Shown in pieces: positions 1 to 6,137 of a stretch of DNA of 10,191 nucleotides. The stretch is from JBDZVM01 sp040255675 (GTDB lineage: Bacteria > Actinomycetota > Actinomycetes > Acidothermales > Acidothermaceae). The stretch lies in the NCBI GenBank assembly GCA_040255675.1, contig JBDZVM010000068.1:1-10191 (forward strand), written 5' to 3'. Below the pieces are notes generated by a model. The model had not been told where the DNA came from. It was given only the letters and a program-made list of their open reading frames with translations, and made no database searches. Made by a program: the position numbers and the translations under genes. The first letter of the stretch is position 1, and each line of letters starts with the position of its first letter.

Positions 1-1009
1 GGCGCTCGAGAGCGGCGTCCTTCTCCAGGTGCTTGCGGTACTCGTCGAGCGTGGTGGCACCGATGGTTTGCAGCTCGCCACGGGCCAGCATCGGCTTCAA
101 GATGGACGCCGCGTCGATCGCGCCCTCGGCCGCACCGGCACCAACCAGCGTGTGCAGCTCGTCGATGAACAAGATGATGTCGCCGCGCGTGCGAATCTCC
201 TTCAGCACTTTCTTCAGGCGCTCTTCGAAGTCGCCGCGGTAGCGGCTGCCGGCGACAAGCGCGCCGAGGTCGAGGGTGTAGAGCTGCTTGTCTTTCAGCG
301 TCTCGGGCACCTCGCCCTTGACGATCGCCTGGGCCAGGCCCTCGACGATCGCGGTCTTGCCGACGCCGGGCTCGCCGATCAGCACCGGGTTGTTTTTGGT
401 GCGGCGCGACAGCACCTGCATGACCCGCTCGATCTCCTTCTCGCGCCCGATCACCGGGTCGAGTTTGGCTTCACGAGCGGCCTGGGTGAGGTTGCGGCCG
501 AACTGGTCGAGAACCAGGGACGTCGACTGGGTGCCCTCCGCCGGTCCGCCCGCCGTCGCCTCTTGCTTGCCCTGGTAGCCCGACAGCAGCTGGATGACCT
601 GCTGGCGCACCCGGTTTAAGTCGGCGCCGAGCTTGACGAGCACCTGCGCCGCGACACCCTCACCCTCACGGATGAGGCCGAGCAGGATGTGCTCGGTGCC
701 GATGTAGTTGTGGCCGAGTTGCAGCGCCTCGCGCAAGCTCAGCTCCAAGACCTTCTTGGCGCGCGGAGTAAAAGGAATGTGCCCGGACGGCGCCTGCTGG
801 CCCTGCCCAATGATCTCTTCTACCTGCTGGCGCACACCTTCGAGGGAGATGCCGAGGCTCTCGAGAGCCTTCGCGGCGACGCCTTCACCCTCATGGATCA
901 GCCCGAGCAAGATGTGCTCGGTGCCGATGTAGTTGTGGTTGAGCATGCGAGCCTCTTCTTGGGCCAGCACGACAACCCGTCGGGCTCGGTCGGTGAATCT
1001 CTCGAACAT
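1..1009 (-). CDS. clpC: ATP-dependent Clp protease ATP-binding subunit ClpC (partial, N-terminal 336 codons)
   Basis: AAA+ unfoldase that feeds protein substrates into the cytoplasmic ClpP protease. The visible part begins MFERFTDRARRVVVLAQEEA, the normal ClpC start, and carries the duplicated Clp N-domain: two near-identical segments built on NYIGTEHILLGLI at residues 26-38 and 101-113. A linker follows, then the first ATPase module with Walker A GEPGVGKT (212-219), the pore-region motif GSRYRGDFE (254-262) and Walker B ILFIDE (279-284). The second ATPase domain and C-terminus lie beyond the window edge, so the gene is cut by the window and not visibly broken. The ATG at 1009 is preceded by GAGGAG at a 7-nt spacing. 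The gene sits 521 bp downstream of lsr2, beyond a terminator, so it probably has its own promoter. It is clpC1-like. ClpB is unlikely because the spacing after the N-domain and the wording of the repeats are those of ClpC. Confidence 0.97.
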   Translation of the reverse strand, partial: MFERFTDRARRVVVLAQEEARMLNHNYIGTEHILLGLIHEGEGVAAKALESLGISLEGVRQQVEEIIGQGQQAPSGHIPFTPRAKKVLELSLREALQLGHNYIGTEHILLGLIREGEGVAAQVLVKLGADLNRVRQQVIQLLSGYQGKQEATAGGPAEGTQSTSLVLDQFGRNLTQAAREAKLDPVIGREKEIERVMQVLSRRTKNNPVLIGEPGVGKTAIVEGLAQAIVKGEVPETLKDKQLYTLDLGALVAGSRYRGDFEERLKKVLKEIRTRGDIILFIDELHTLVGAGAAEGAIDAASILKPMLARGELQTIGATTLDEYRKHLEKDAALER

Positions 1010-1478
1010 CAGTTGGCTCCTCGTCGGTGGCTTCGGCGTTCCTGATCCCCGCCAGGCACGCCGTGCGCCTGCCTTTCTCGCATGCTATCCCCGCGCGGGG
1101 AGGTGGCCGCTCGTTGCTTCCACCCCTTCGAGGGGGGTCGCTTTGTTCTTCCTGCCCGTTTTGCGATCTCGTAAAGCAGGTCGCCGTCGTCCGGTCGCCG
1201 CTTCGTTGTGGAGCGGTGAGCCGCTACGGCGGCGATTGCTTACTTTCCCTTGCGATCGTTGTCGCCAAATCCAGGCTGGACTTGCGCCCTTCTCGTCAAC
1301 TTTCCGTCAAGATCTATGACGGCGCGACGGTTGGACCGGTTCGTTCGGACACTGGATTCAAACCGTGACCTGACGTGCGCTGTTCCGCGACGCCGCCGGT
1401 CGGCGTTGCGCTAGGAGCGAACGCCAGATCGACAGCCGAGACCGTGCCCGGGCTGGGTCGGCGGCACATCACGAATGA
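1010..1478. other. Non-coding gap between the lsr2 terminator and clpC; putative clpC leader
   Basis: No reading frame here looks like a protein. Visible structure is a 12-bp perfect palindrome CCCCGCGCGGGG at 1089-1100, a small hairpin AGCGG-tgag-CCGCT at 1212-1225, and a larger hairpin at 1386-1410. On the minus strand the hexamer TTGACG, a good match to a -35 box, occurs twice 11 bp apart (1310-1305 and 1299-1294), but no convincing -10 box lies at 16-19 bp from either. I see no HrcA (CIRCE) or HspR (HAIR) operator and no clear ClgR site. The clpC promoter most likely lies in this interval, but I cannot place it. Confidence 0.5.
1386..1410. other. Stem-loop in the lsr2-clpC gap
   Basis: Six perfect base pairs, ACGCCG (1390-1395) with CGGCGT (1401-1406), enclose a 5-nt loop. 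The helix extends outward by CGC/GCG after one imperfect pair. It lies about 70 bp beyond the main lsr2 terminator on the transcribed strand, so it could be a second terminator or part of a clpC leader. No T-tract follows. The role is inferred. Confidence 0.4.
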
Positions 1479-1507
1479 GGGCCGCCAACCGAGTCGGTTG
1501 GCGGCCC
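1479..1507 (-). terminator. Hairpin terminator of lsr2
   Basis: A perfect 12-bp inverted repeat, GGGCCGCCAACC (1479-1490) and GGTTGGCGGCCC (1496-1507), has a 5-nt centre whose outer bases can also pair. It begins 23 bp after the lsr2 stop codon. No T-run follows, which is common for actinobacterial intrinsic terminators. The hairpin is symmetrical, but no plus-strand gene approaches it, so it is assigned to lsr2. Confidence 0.8.
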
Positions 1508-1530
1508 CTACTGTGTGGGACGTCAGGCCG

Positions 1531-1890
1531 TCAGTGGGCGGCCTGGTACTTCGCCACGATGTCGGCGGAAATGCGACCGCGCTCGTTGACCTTGATGCCG
1601 CGCGACTTCGCCCACGCGCGAATCTGAGCTGGCGTAGCGGTGCCGCCACTCGCCGCCGCCCGGCCACGCCCACGAGGCCGCGCCGCGGCCGGACGACCAG
1701 CCGGACGCCCGCGCCCGCCGACGCGCCGACCGGCGTTCACGTACGAGCTAAGGGCCTCGCGGAGCTTGCGGGCATTGCTCTTGCTGAGGTCGATCTCATA
1801 GGTCTCACGACCAAGGGAGAACCGGATTGTTTCGTCCGCCGGGCTTCCATCGAGGTCGTCGACGAACGTCACCTGGACCTTTTGCGCCAC
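1531..1890 (-). CDS. lsr2: Lsr2 family nucleoid-associated DNA-bridging protein
   Basis: H-NS-like global silencer that binds AT-rich DNA and bridges it, keeping horizontally acquired and other AT-rich genes down. The 119-residue product has the N-terminal dimerisation domain (about 1-54, VTFVDDLDG, YEIDLS, NAGRRVGG), an Arg/Gly/Ala/Pro-rich linker (about 55-84) and the C-terminal DNA-binding domain (IRAWAKSRGIKVNERGRISADI) with the AT-hook-like R104-G105-R106 that enters the minor groove. The start is GTG at 1890, supported by AGAAAGGA at 1904-1897 with 6-nt spacing. A nearby ATG at 1913 is out of frame. The length matches the family (about 110-120). The linker has two extra RGR tripeptides (60-62 and around 73-77). 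The gene is flanked by non-coding DNA on both sides and probably forms its own transcription unit. Confidence 0.96.
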   Translation of the reverse strand: MAQKVQVTFVDDLDGSPADETIRFSLGRETYEIDLSKSNARKLREALSSYVNAGRRVGGRGRPAGRPAAARPRGRGRAAASGGTATPAQIRAWAKSRGIKVNERGRISADIVAKYQAAH

Positions 1891-1896
1891 GGTGTG

Positions 1897-1904
1897 TCCT
1901 TTCT
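1897..1904 (-). promoter_or_regulatory. Ribosome binding site of lsr2 (fixes a GTG start)
   Basis: AGAAAGGA on the minus strand, 6 nt before the GTG at 1890. It supports GTG over the out-of-frame ATG slightly upstream. Confidence 0.75.
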
Positions 1905-1915
1905 TGATGCCATGG

Positions 1916-1955
1916 TTTTCGCGACAGTGGGAAATCCAACCCTATTTTCGCGACA
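1916..1955 (-). promoter_or_regulatory. Putative lsr2 promoter with two flanking 11-bp direct repeats
   Basis: The minus-strand motif TGTCGCGAAAA occurs twice, at 1926-1916 and 1955-1945, 29 bp apart. Between them TAGGGT (1944-1939) fits the actinobacterial -10 pattern TAnnnT and would give an untranslated leader of roughly 40 nt. One copy abuts the -10 box upstream and the other lies just downstream of the expected start point, an arrangement suited to a repressor. I find no good -35 box at 17-18 bp. The repeats are seen directly. The promoter and operator roles are inferred, and no regulator is recognised. Confidence 0.4.
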
Positions 1956-2113
1956 AATGCAAATAGGCCCTCCAGTTGCAGTAGCCAGTCGCCGCCAATG
2001 GCCTAGGGTGGCCGCCCAGATTCCGCGCCGCGGCTATGGCTTGTCGCAATGTCGCAGCCGCCAAACAGCGGCATTCCCAACCACGCTCACCGACAATCGG
2101 CACCGGCACGCTC
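1956..2113. other. Non-coding DNA between the lsr2 promoter and the 14-bp array
   Basis: No gene-like frame is visible on either strand. The stretch contains a few short GC palindromes and isolated ATTCC motifs like those in the neighbouring array. Long frames crossing it have no recognisable protein content. With the array (2114-2238) and 2239-2399 it makes up most of the argA-lsr2 gap. I found no convincing terminator after argA in 2239-2399, so read-through from the upstream operon towards lsr2 is possible. Confidence 0.4.
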
Positions 2114-2238
2114 ATAGCAGACGCCAGATTCCCGGCGACCATTGCCGGCGTCCGATTCCGGCGCGACCATTCCCGCCGCCAGATTCCCGACCTAGCATTA
2201 CCGACCCGGCATTCCCGCCGCCGGATTCCCGCCGCCGC
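2114..2238. repeat. Degenerate tandem array of nine 14-bp units upstream of lsr2
   Basis: Units start at 2114, 2128, 2141, 2155, 2169, 2183, 2197, 2211 and 2225. All are 14 bp except the 13-bp unit at 2128. The plus-strand consensus is ATTCCCGCCGCCAG; the units at 2169, 2211 and 2225 differ from one another only near their ends, while those at 2114, 2141 and 2197 are more diverged. On the transcribed strand the core reads CGGGAAT. Single similar motifs occur outside the array at 2020 (ATTCCG) and 2073 (ATTCCC). The period is not a multiple of three and no convincing protein crosses it, so it is treated as a non-coding minisatellite or a cluster of binding sites. There are no longer repeats with unique spacers, so it is not CRISPR. 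Confidence 0.85.
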
Positions 2239-2399
2239 TTTCAGGGTGAGAATCAACGCCCAAGAGCCTGGCCCGAACCGAGTCGGAAGCGCACATCGTC
2301 GCCAATCGACGTCATACCCGGCGTTGTACGGCACTTACCACCGAAATTGCGCGAATGATCACACTCGGCCGTCGACGCGCCCTGTCACAAGGCGTGCTG

Positions 2400-2930
2400 T
2401 CACAAGTAGAGAAGCATCCGCGTATTGCCCAAGGTATTCGGCTTCACCCGCTCGAGATCGAGGAACTCGGCCACACCTTCGTCGTACGACCTAAGGAGCT
2501 CTTCGAACACCTCGGGCGGCACGGGAGAGCCGTCGATCTCGACGAAGCCGTGCCGGGCGAAGAACGCCACCTCGAACGTAAGGCAAAAGACCCGGCGAAT
2601 CCCCAGGTCGCGCGCGGTTTGCAACAGCCGGGCTAACACCGAATGACCGATTCCGTGCCGCCGAAGCGCCGGATCGACGGCAAGCGTGCGAACTTCCGCC
2701 AGGTCTTCCCACATCACGTGCAACGCGCCGCAACCCGCGACGGAGGTTTCGCCGTCCGCACCGGCGACATCGGCGACCCAGAACTCCTGCACGTCTTCGA
2801 AAAGGGTCACCGTCGCCTTGTTGAGCAAGGTGCGATCGGCCGCATAGAGGTCGACGAGCCGGCGAATAGCCCGCACGTCGGACGTGCGCGCCTTACGAAC
2901 GGTGACGGCGTCATCCGCAATCTCGCTCAT
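2400..2930 (-). CDS. argA: Amino-acid N-acetyltransferase (N-acetylglutamate synthase, actinobacterial GNAT type)
   Basis: Single-domain GNAT enzyme expected to transfer acetyl from acetyl-CoA to L-glutamate, the first step of arginine synthesis. From memory the 176-residue product resembles Mycobacterium tuberculosis Rv2747 along its whole length: VRKARTSDVRAIRRLVD near the N-terminus, VQEFWVAD (47-54), CGALHV (67-72), VRTLAVDP (80-87), GNAT motif A RRHGIG (90-95) that holds the CoA pyrophosphate, FFARHGF (123-129) and the tail VAEFLDLERVKPNTLGNTRM. The ATG at 2930 is chosen because GGGAGGG (2944-2938) lies 7 nt before it. An upstream in-frame TTG at 2936 would be only 1 nt from that site. 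The gene follows lysS by 14 bp, and its ribosome site starts right after the lysS stop, so the two are probably co-transcribed. Substrate specificity is inferred from family similarity. Confidence 0.88.
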   Translation of the reverse strand: MSEIADDAVTVRKARTSDVRAIRRLVDLYAADRTLLNKATVTLFEDVQEFWVADVAGADGETSVAGCGALHVMWEDLAEVRTLAVDPALRRHGIGHSVLARLLQTARDLGIRRVFCLTFEVAFFARHGFVEIDGSPVPPEVFEELLRSYDEGVAEFLDLERVKPNTLGNTRMLLYL

Positions 2931-2937
2931 GCGCAAT

Positions 2938-2944
2938 CCCTCCC
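2938..2944 (-). promoter_or_regulatory. Ribosome binding site of argA (decides ATG over TTG)
   Basis: GGGAGGG directly follows the lysS TAA stop and sits 7 nt before the ATG at 2930. This spacing rules against the upstream TTG at 2936. Confidence 0.75.
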
Positions 2945-4435
2945 TTACTCAGGACGCACGAGCGGAAACAGAATCGTCTCGCGGATGTTCGCGCCGGTGA
3001 GCAACATCACCAAACGGTCGATCCCGAGCCCCATGCCGCCCATCGGCGGCGCACCGTATTCGAGCGCCCGCAAAAAGTCTTCGTCGAGTTGCATTGCCTC
3101 GGGGTCGCCACCCGCGGCCATCAGCGATTGTTCGGTCAGCCGGCGCCGCTGCTCGACCGGATCGACGAGTTCGGAGTACGCGGGCGCCAACTCGACGCCG
3201 TTGATGATGAGATCCCAGGCTTCGACAAGACGCGAGTCGGTTCTGTGCGGTCGGGCCAACGGTCGCACGGAGACCGGATAGTCGCGTACGAACGTCGGCT
3301 CGATCAGTGTGTGCTCGACCAGCTTTTCGAAAAGCTCCAAGACGACGTGGCCGTGGTCCCATTCCGGCTGAAGCGCAACCTCGAATTTGGCGGCAATGGC
3401 GCGCAGTTCGTCGACCGGCGTCTCGATCGAAACATCGACGCCGACCGCCCGCGAAACCGCCTCGTGCACGGTGAGCGTGCGCCACGGCGCTAAGAGGTCG
3501 ATCTCGCCGCCCCGACCGTCAGGAACGACGGGAGATCCGACGGCTGCCGCGGCATCGAGCACGATGTCGCGAGTAAGCGCCGCCATCGTGTTGTAGTCGC
3601 CGTACGCCTCGTATGCCTCGAGCTCAGTGAACTCCGGGCTATGCGTGGAGTCGACACCCTCGTTGCGAAAGACCCGGCCGATTTCATACACCCGCTCGAT
3701 GCCGCCGACCACAAGCCGCTTGAGGTGCAACTCGAGAGCGATCCGCAGGTAAAGCGGCATGTCGAAGGCGTTGAGATGCGTCTTGAACGGTCTCGCCGCC
3801 GCACCACCGTGCAACAGCTGTAACGACGGGGTCTCAACTTCGAGATATCCGCGCCGGTTCAGCGTGTCGCGAACCGAGGCCACGACGGTAGCTCGTTTTT
3901 GCACCATCGCGCGAGCGTCGGGGTTCACGATCAGATCGACGTAGCGCTGGCGAATGCGAGATTCAGGATCGGCGAGCCCCTTGTGCTTGTCGGGCAGCGG
4001 ACGCAGCCCTTTGGCGGTCAACGCCCACGAGTCGGCGAGTACGGAAAGTTCGCCGCTACGCGAGGTGATGACCTCGCCCTCGACGCCGATATGGTCTCCC
4101 AGGTCGACGTCGCGCTTCCAGCGCGTGAGCGAATCTTCGCCGACTCGGTCGAGGGAAAGCATCACCTGAAGGTCGCCCGACCCGTCACGGATCGTGGCGA
4201 AGCAGAGCTTTCCGCCGCTTCGAGAAAGGACGACGCGACCGACCACGCCGACCCGCTGGCCGGTGAAGGTGTCGGTCGGCAGGTCGGCGTATTGCAGCCG
4301 AAGCTGCCCGATCGTCGTCGTCCGGGGAAATCCGACCGGATAGGGGTCGATGCCCTCCGACCTGATGCGGTCGAGCTTTTCTCGCCGTACCCGCATCTGC
4401 TCCGGGAGATCGTCGACGTTTTGTTCGTGGCTCAC
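2945..4435 (-). CDS. lysS: Lysyl-tRNA synthetase (class II)
   Basis: Cytoplasmic enzyme that charges tRNA-Lys. The 496-residue protein has the N-terminal OB-fold anticodon-binding domain (about 60-150, VGVVGRVVLSRSGGKLCFATIRDG), then the class II catalytic core: HGGAAARPFKTH (209-220), LRIALELHLKRLVVGG (230-245), motif 2 around FRNEGVDSTHSPEF (256-269), INGVELAPAYSEL (411-423) and motif 3 GMGLGIDRLVML (467-478). The length is typical for bacterial LysS. The start is GTG at 4435, 23 bp after coaX. There is no strong ribosome site in front of it, so it may depend on translation of coaX. A later in-frame ATG at codon 14 has GGAG only 3 nt before it, and the reading DLPEQ-RVRR upstream of and around it matches other actinobacterial LysS starts, so GTG is kept. 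No C-terminal or N-terminal MprF-like membrane domain is present, so this is not LysX. Confidence 0.97.
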   Translation of the reverse strand: MSHEQNVDDLPEQMRVRREKLDRIRSEGIDPYPVGFPRTTTIGQLRLQYADLPTDTFTGQRVGVVGRVVLSRSGGKLCFATIRDGSGDLQVMLSLDRVGEDSLTRWKRDVDLGDHIGVEGEVITSRSGELSVLADSWALTAKGLRPLPDKHKGLADPESRIRQRYVDLIVNPDARAMVQKRATVVASVRDTLNRRGYLEVETPSLQLLHGGAAARPFKTHLNAFDMPLYLRIALELHLKRLVVGGIERVYEIGRVFRNEGVDSTHSPEFTELEAYEAYGDYNTMAALTRDIVLDAAAAVGSPVVPDGRGGEIDLLAPWRTLTVHEAVSRAVGVDVSIETPVDELRAIAAKFEVALQPEWDHGHVVLELFEKLVEHTLIEPTFVRDYPVSVRPLARPHRTDSRLVEAWDLIINGVELAPAYSELVDPVEQRRRLTEQSLMAAGGDPEAMQLDEDFLRALEYGAPPMGGMGLGIDRLVMLLTGANIRETILFPLVRPE

Positions 4436-4458
4436 GAGCGCTTAGGGTATCGGTCGGC

Positions 4459-5226
4459 TCAGGCGGCGTTGCGTTCGAATACCAGCCGAAGGCCGATCAG
4501 CGTCAGCCACGGTTCGTGGACGTCGATGTGCCGGCATTCTTCGAGGACGACGGGAGCAAGCCCGCCGGTGGCGACGACGGTGGCCCGCGACCCCAGTTCG
4601 GCCTTGATGCGCTCGACGATGCCGTCAATTTGCGACGCGAATCCGTACAAGATACCGGATTGCAACGACTCGACCGTGTTCTTGCCGATGACCGAACGCG
4701 GCCGGGCGACCTGCACTTTGAGCAACTGCGCCGCCCGCGAAGCGAGCGCGTCGACGGAGATTTCGATGCCCGGGGCAAACGCGCCGCCGAGGAATTCGCC
4801 ACGCCCCGAGACGACGTCGAAGTTGGTAGCGGTGCCGAAATCGACGACGATCGCCGGTCCGCCGTAAAGCGCGTACGCGGCAAGAGTGTTCATGATGCGG
4901 TCGGTGCCGACCTCTTTCGGATTCTCGGTGAGCACCGGCACGCCGGTACGCACCCCTGGCTCGACGATGACGACGGGGACATCGGCGAACCAGCGCTCGC
5001 ACATGGTGCGCATTTCGTTGAGCACCCGCGGCACGGTCGAGCAGATCGAAACTCTGTCTACCAACTTGCCGTGTTCGGAGCTGTCGAGCAGGCCGCGAAT
5101 CATGAGCGCTATCTCGTCGGCCGTGCGCCGCGAATCGGTGGCGATACGCCAATGCTCGACCAAAGCATCGCCGTCGAAAAGCCCCAACACCGTCTGGGTG
5201 TTGCCGACGTCGATGGCGAGCAGCAT
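4459..5226 (-). CDS. coaX: Type III pantothenate kinase
   Basis: Phosphorylates pantothenate to 4'-phosphopantothenate, the committed step from vitamin B5 to CoA. The ASKHA-fold protein of 255 residues shows the phosphate loop DVGNTQT (6-12), PKEVGTDR (103-110, with D109 at the expected catalytic aspartate position), DFGTAT (129-134), APGIEIS (151-157) and the C-terminal ATGGLAP (219-225). The ATG at 5226 shares one base with the nadC stop (TGATG) and follows GAGAGGG (5239-5233) by 6 nt. The same frame stays open far upstream to 5778, but that stretch lies over nadC and is Arg/Ser-rich out-of-frame sequence. CoaX enzymes are typically resistant to feedback by CoA; that is family knowledge, not visible here. 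The gene sits downstream of panC and panD in one operon, so the pathway runs through to phosphopantothenate. Confidence 0.96.
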   Translation of the reverse strand: MLLAIDVGNTQTVLGLFDGDALVEHWRIATDSRRTADEIALMIRGLLDSSEHGKLVDRVSICSTVPRVLNEMRTMCERWFADVPVVIVEPGVRTGVPVLTENPKEVGTDRIMNTLAAYALYGGPAIVVDFGTATNFDVVSGRGEFLGGAFAPGIEISVDALASRAAQLLKVQVARPRSVIGKNTVESLQSGILYGFASQIDGIVERIKAELGSRATVVATGGLAPVVLEECRHIDVHEPWLTLIGLRLVFERNAA

Positions 5227-6137
5227 CACGAACCCTCTCGAACGTCGCGGGCGGGCGGGCGCAGGTCGACGCCGATATCGAGCACTGGCGCCGAATGGGT
5301 CAAAGCGCCGATGGCGAGGTAGTCGACGCCGGTTTCGGCTACCGCGGCGGCACGGTCGAGACTCAGACCGCCGCTGGCCTCTAACCGGCACCGCGTGCCG
5401 CGCACCAGCTCGACGGCCTCGCTCATCTGCTCGAGGGTCATGTTGTCGAGCAGCACCAGATCGGCCCCGGCGTCGATGGCTTCGCGCACTTGGTCGACCG
5501 TGTCGCATTCGACCTCGACCGGGACGTCGGGAAATGTGGCGCGAACGGCTTCGAAGGCGGCTTTCACACTTCCGGCCGCGAGCACGTGATTGTCTTTGAT
5601 CAGGGCGGCATCGGACAACGACATGCGGTGGTTGACGCCACCTCCGCAGCGCACCGCGTATTTTTGCAGCGCCCGCATGCCCGGCATGGTCTTTCTGGTG
5701 TCGCGAATCTTGGCGTTCGTACCGGCCACGGCGTCGACCCACCCGCGGGTCACGGTAGCGATCCCCGACAGGTGACAAAGCAAGTTCAGGGCGGTGCGTT
5801 CGGCGGTGAGCAACGACCTGGTTGCCCCGGTGGCCGAAAGCACAACGGTGCCTGGGTCGACACGCATGCCGTCGACCACGAGTTCGTCGATTTCGACGGC
5901 GTCGTCGGCGGCGACCGACAAAACGGCGGCGGCGATCGACACTCCCGCGACGACGCCAGGAGCACGGACGGCGAAATCCGCCGTCGACTCCTGATCGAAC
6001 GGAATGGCGGCGACGCTCGTGACGTCGACGCCGCCGTCCAAATCCTCTTCGAGCGCGGCCGTGACAAGGCTTTCGACAGCGTTCGGGTCGAGGCCGGCAT
6101 CGGCAAGCCGGACGGCGAGACTTGCGGGCAGGCTCAT
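5226..6137 (-). CDS. nadC: Nicotinate-nucleotide pyrophosphorylase (carboxylating); quinolinate phosphoribosyltransferase
   Basis: Converts quinolinate and PRPP to nicotinate mononucleotide and CO2, the step joining the de novo branch to NAD synthesis. The 303-residue protein shows the family signatures: LSGIATVTR (123-131), RDTRKTMPGMR (145-155), K159, RCGGGVNHRMSLSD (163-176), IKDNH (180-184), VEVECDT (207-213), VLLDNM (228-233) and EASGG (253-257), which line the quinolinate and PRPP sites of the alpha/beta barrel. ATG at 6137 overlaps the nadB stop by 4 bp (ATGA), with GGCGGTGA just before it. An in-frame extension to 6212 would lie inside nadB and lacks similarity to the family, so it was left out. 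The stop overlaps coaX by one base. Coupling to nadB fits their shared pathway; nadA is absent from the window. Confidence 0.96.
   Translation of the reverse strand: MSLPASLAVRLADAGLDPNAVESLVTAALEEDLDGGVDVTSVAAIPFDQESTADFAVRAPGVVAGVSIAAAVLSVAADDAVEIDELVVDGMRVDPGTVVLSATGATRSLLTAERTALNLLCHLSGIATVTRGWVDAVAGTNAKIRDTRKTMPGMRALQKYAVRCGGGVNHRMSLSDAALIKDNHVLAAGSVKAAFEAVRATFPDVPVEVECDTVDQVREAIDAGADLVLLDNMTLEQMSEAVELVRGTRCRLEASGGLSLDRAAAVAETGVDYLAIGALTHSAPVLDIGVDLRPPARDVREGS

Noticed and set aside
686..938. Exact 28-bp direct repeat (686-713 and 911-938)
   Set aside because: It is explained by the duplicated Clp N-domain motif NYIGTEHILLG in clpC, in phase 75 codons apart.
2114..2238. CRISPR array
   Set aside because: The repeated unit is only 14 bp with no unique spacers and no cas genes nearby.
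2073..2238. SigR/SigH-type promoters from repeated GGGAAT on the minus strand
   Set aside because: No GTT element lies at the 18-19 bp spacing. The closest case, downstream of 2133-2128, reads GTG.
1375..2358. Long open frame on the plus strand (327 residues) and similar long plus-strand frames, such as 5490-6440
   Set aside because: They lie antisense to lsr2 or the nad genes, have Arg/Pro/Ser-rich composition with no family features, and arise from the high G+C content.
2376..2396. Terminator hairpin at the end of argA
   Set aside because: Only a 6-bp stem with one mismatch that overlaps the argA stop codon region, too weak to call.
3731..3740. Leu234 in LysS where many LysRS have Pro (RIAPEL)
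   Set aside because: Other bacterial LysS, such as the Bacillus type with RIAIELHLKR, have a non-Pro residue here and the same following motif, so it is normal variation.
5227..5778. Upstream extension of the coaX frame
   Set aside because: It overlaps nadC and encodes Arg/Ser-rich out-of-frame sequence. The real CoaX N-terminus MLLAIDVGNT starts at 5226 with a ribosome site.
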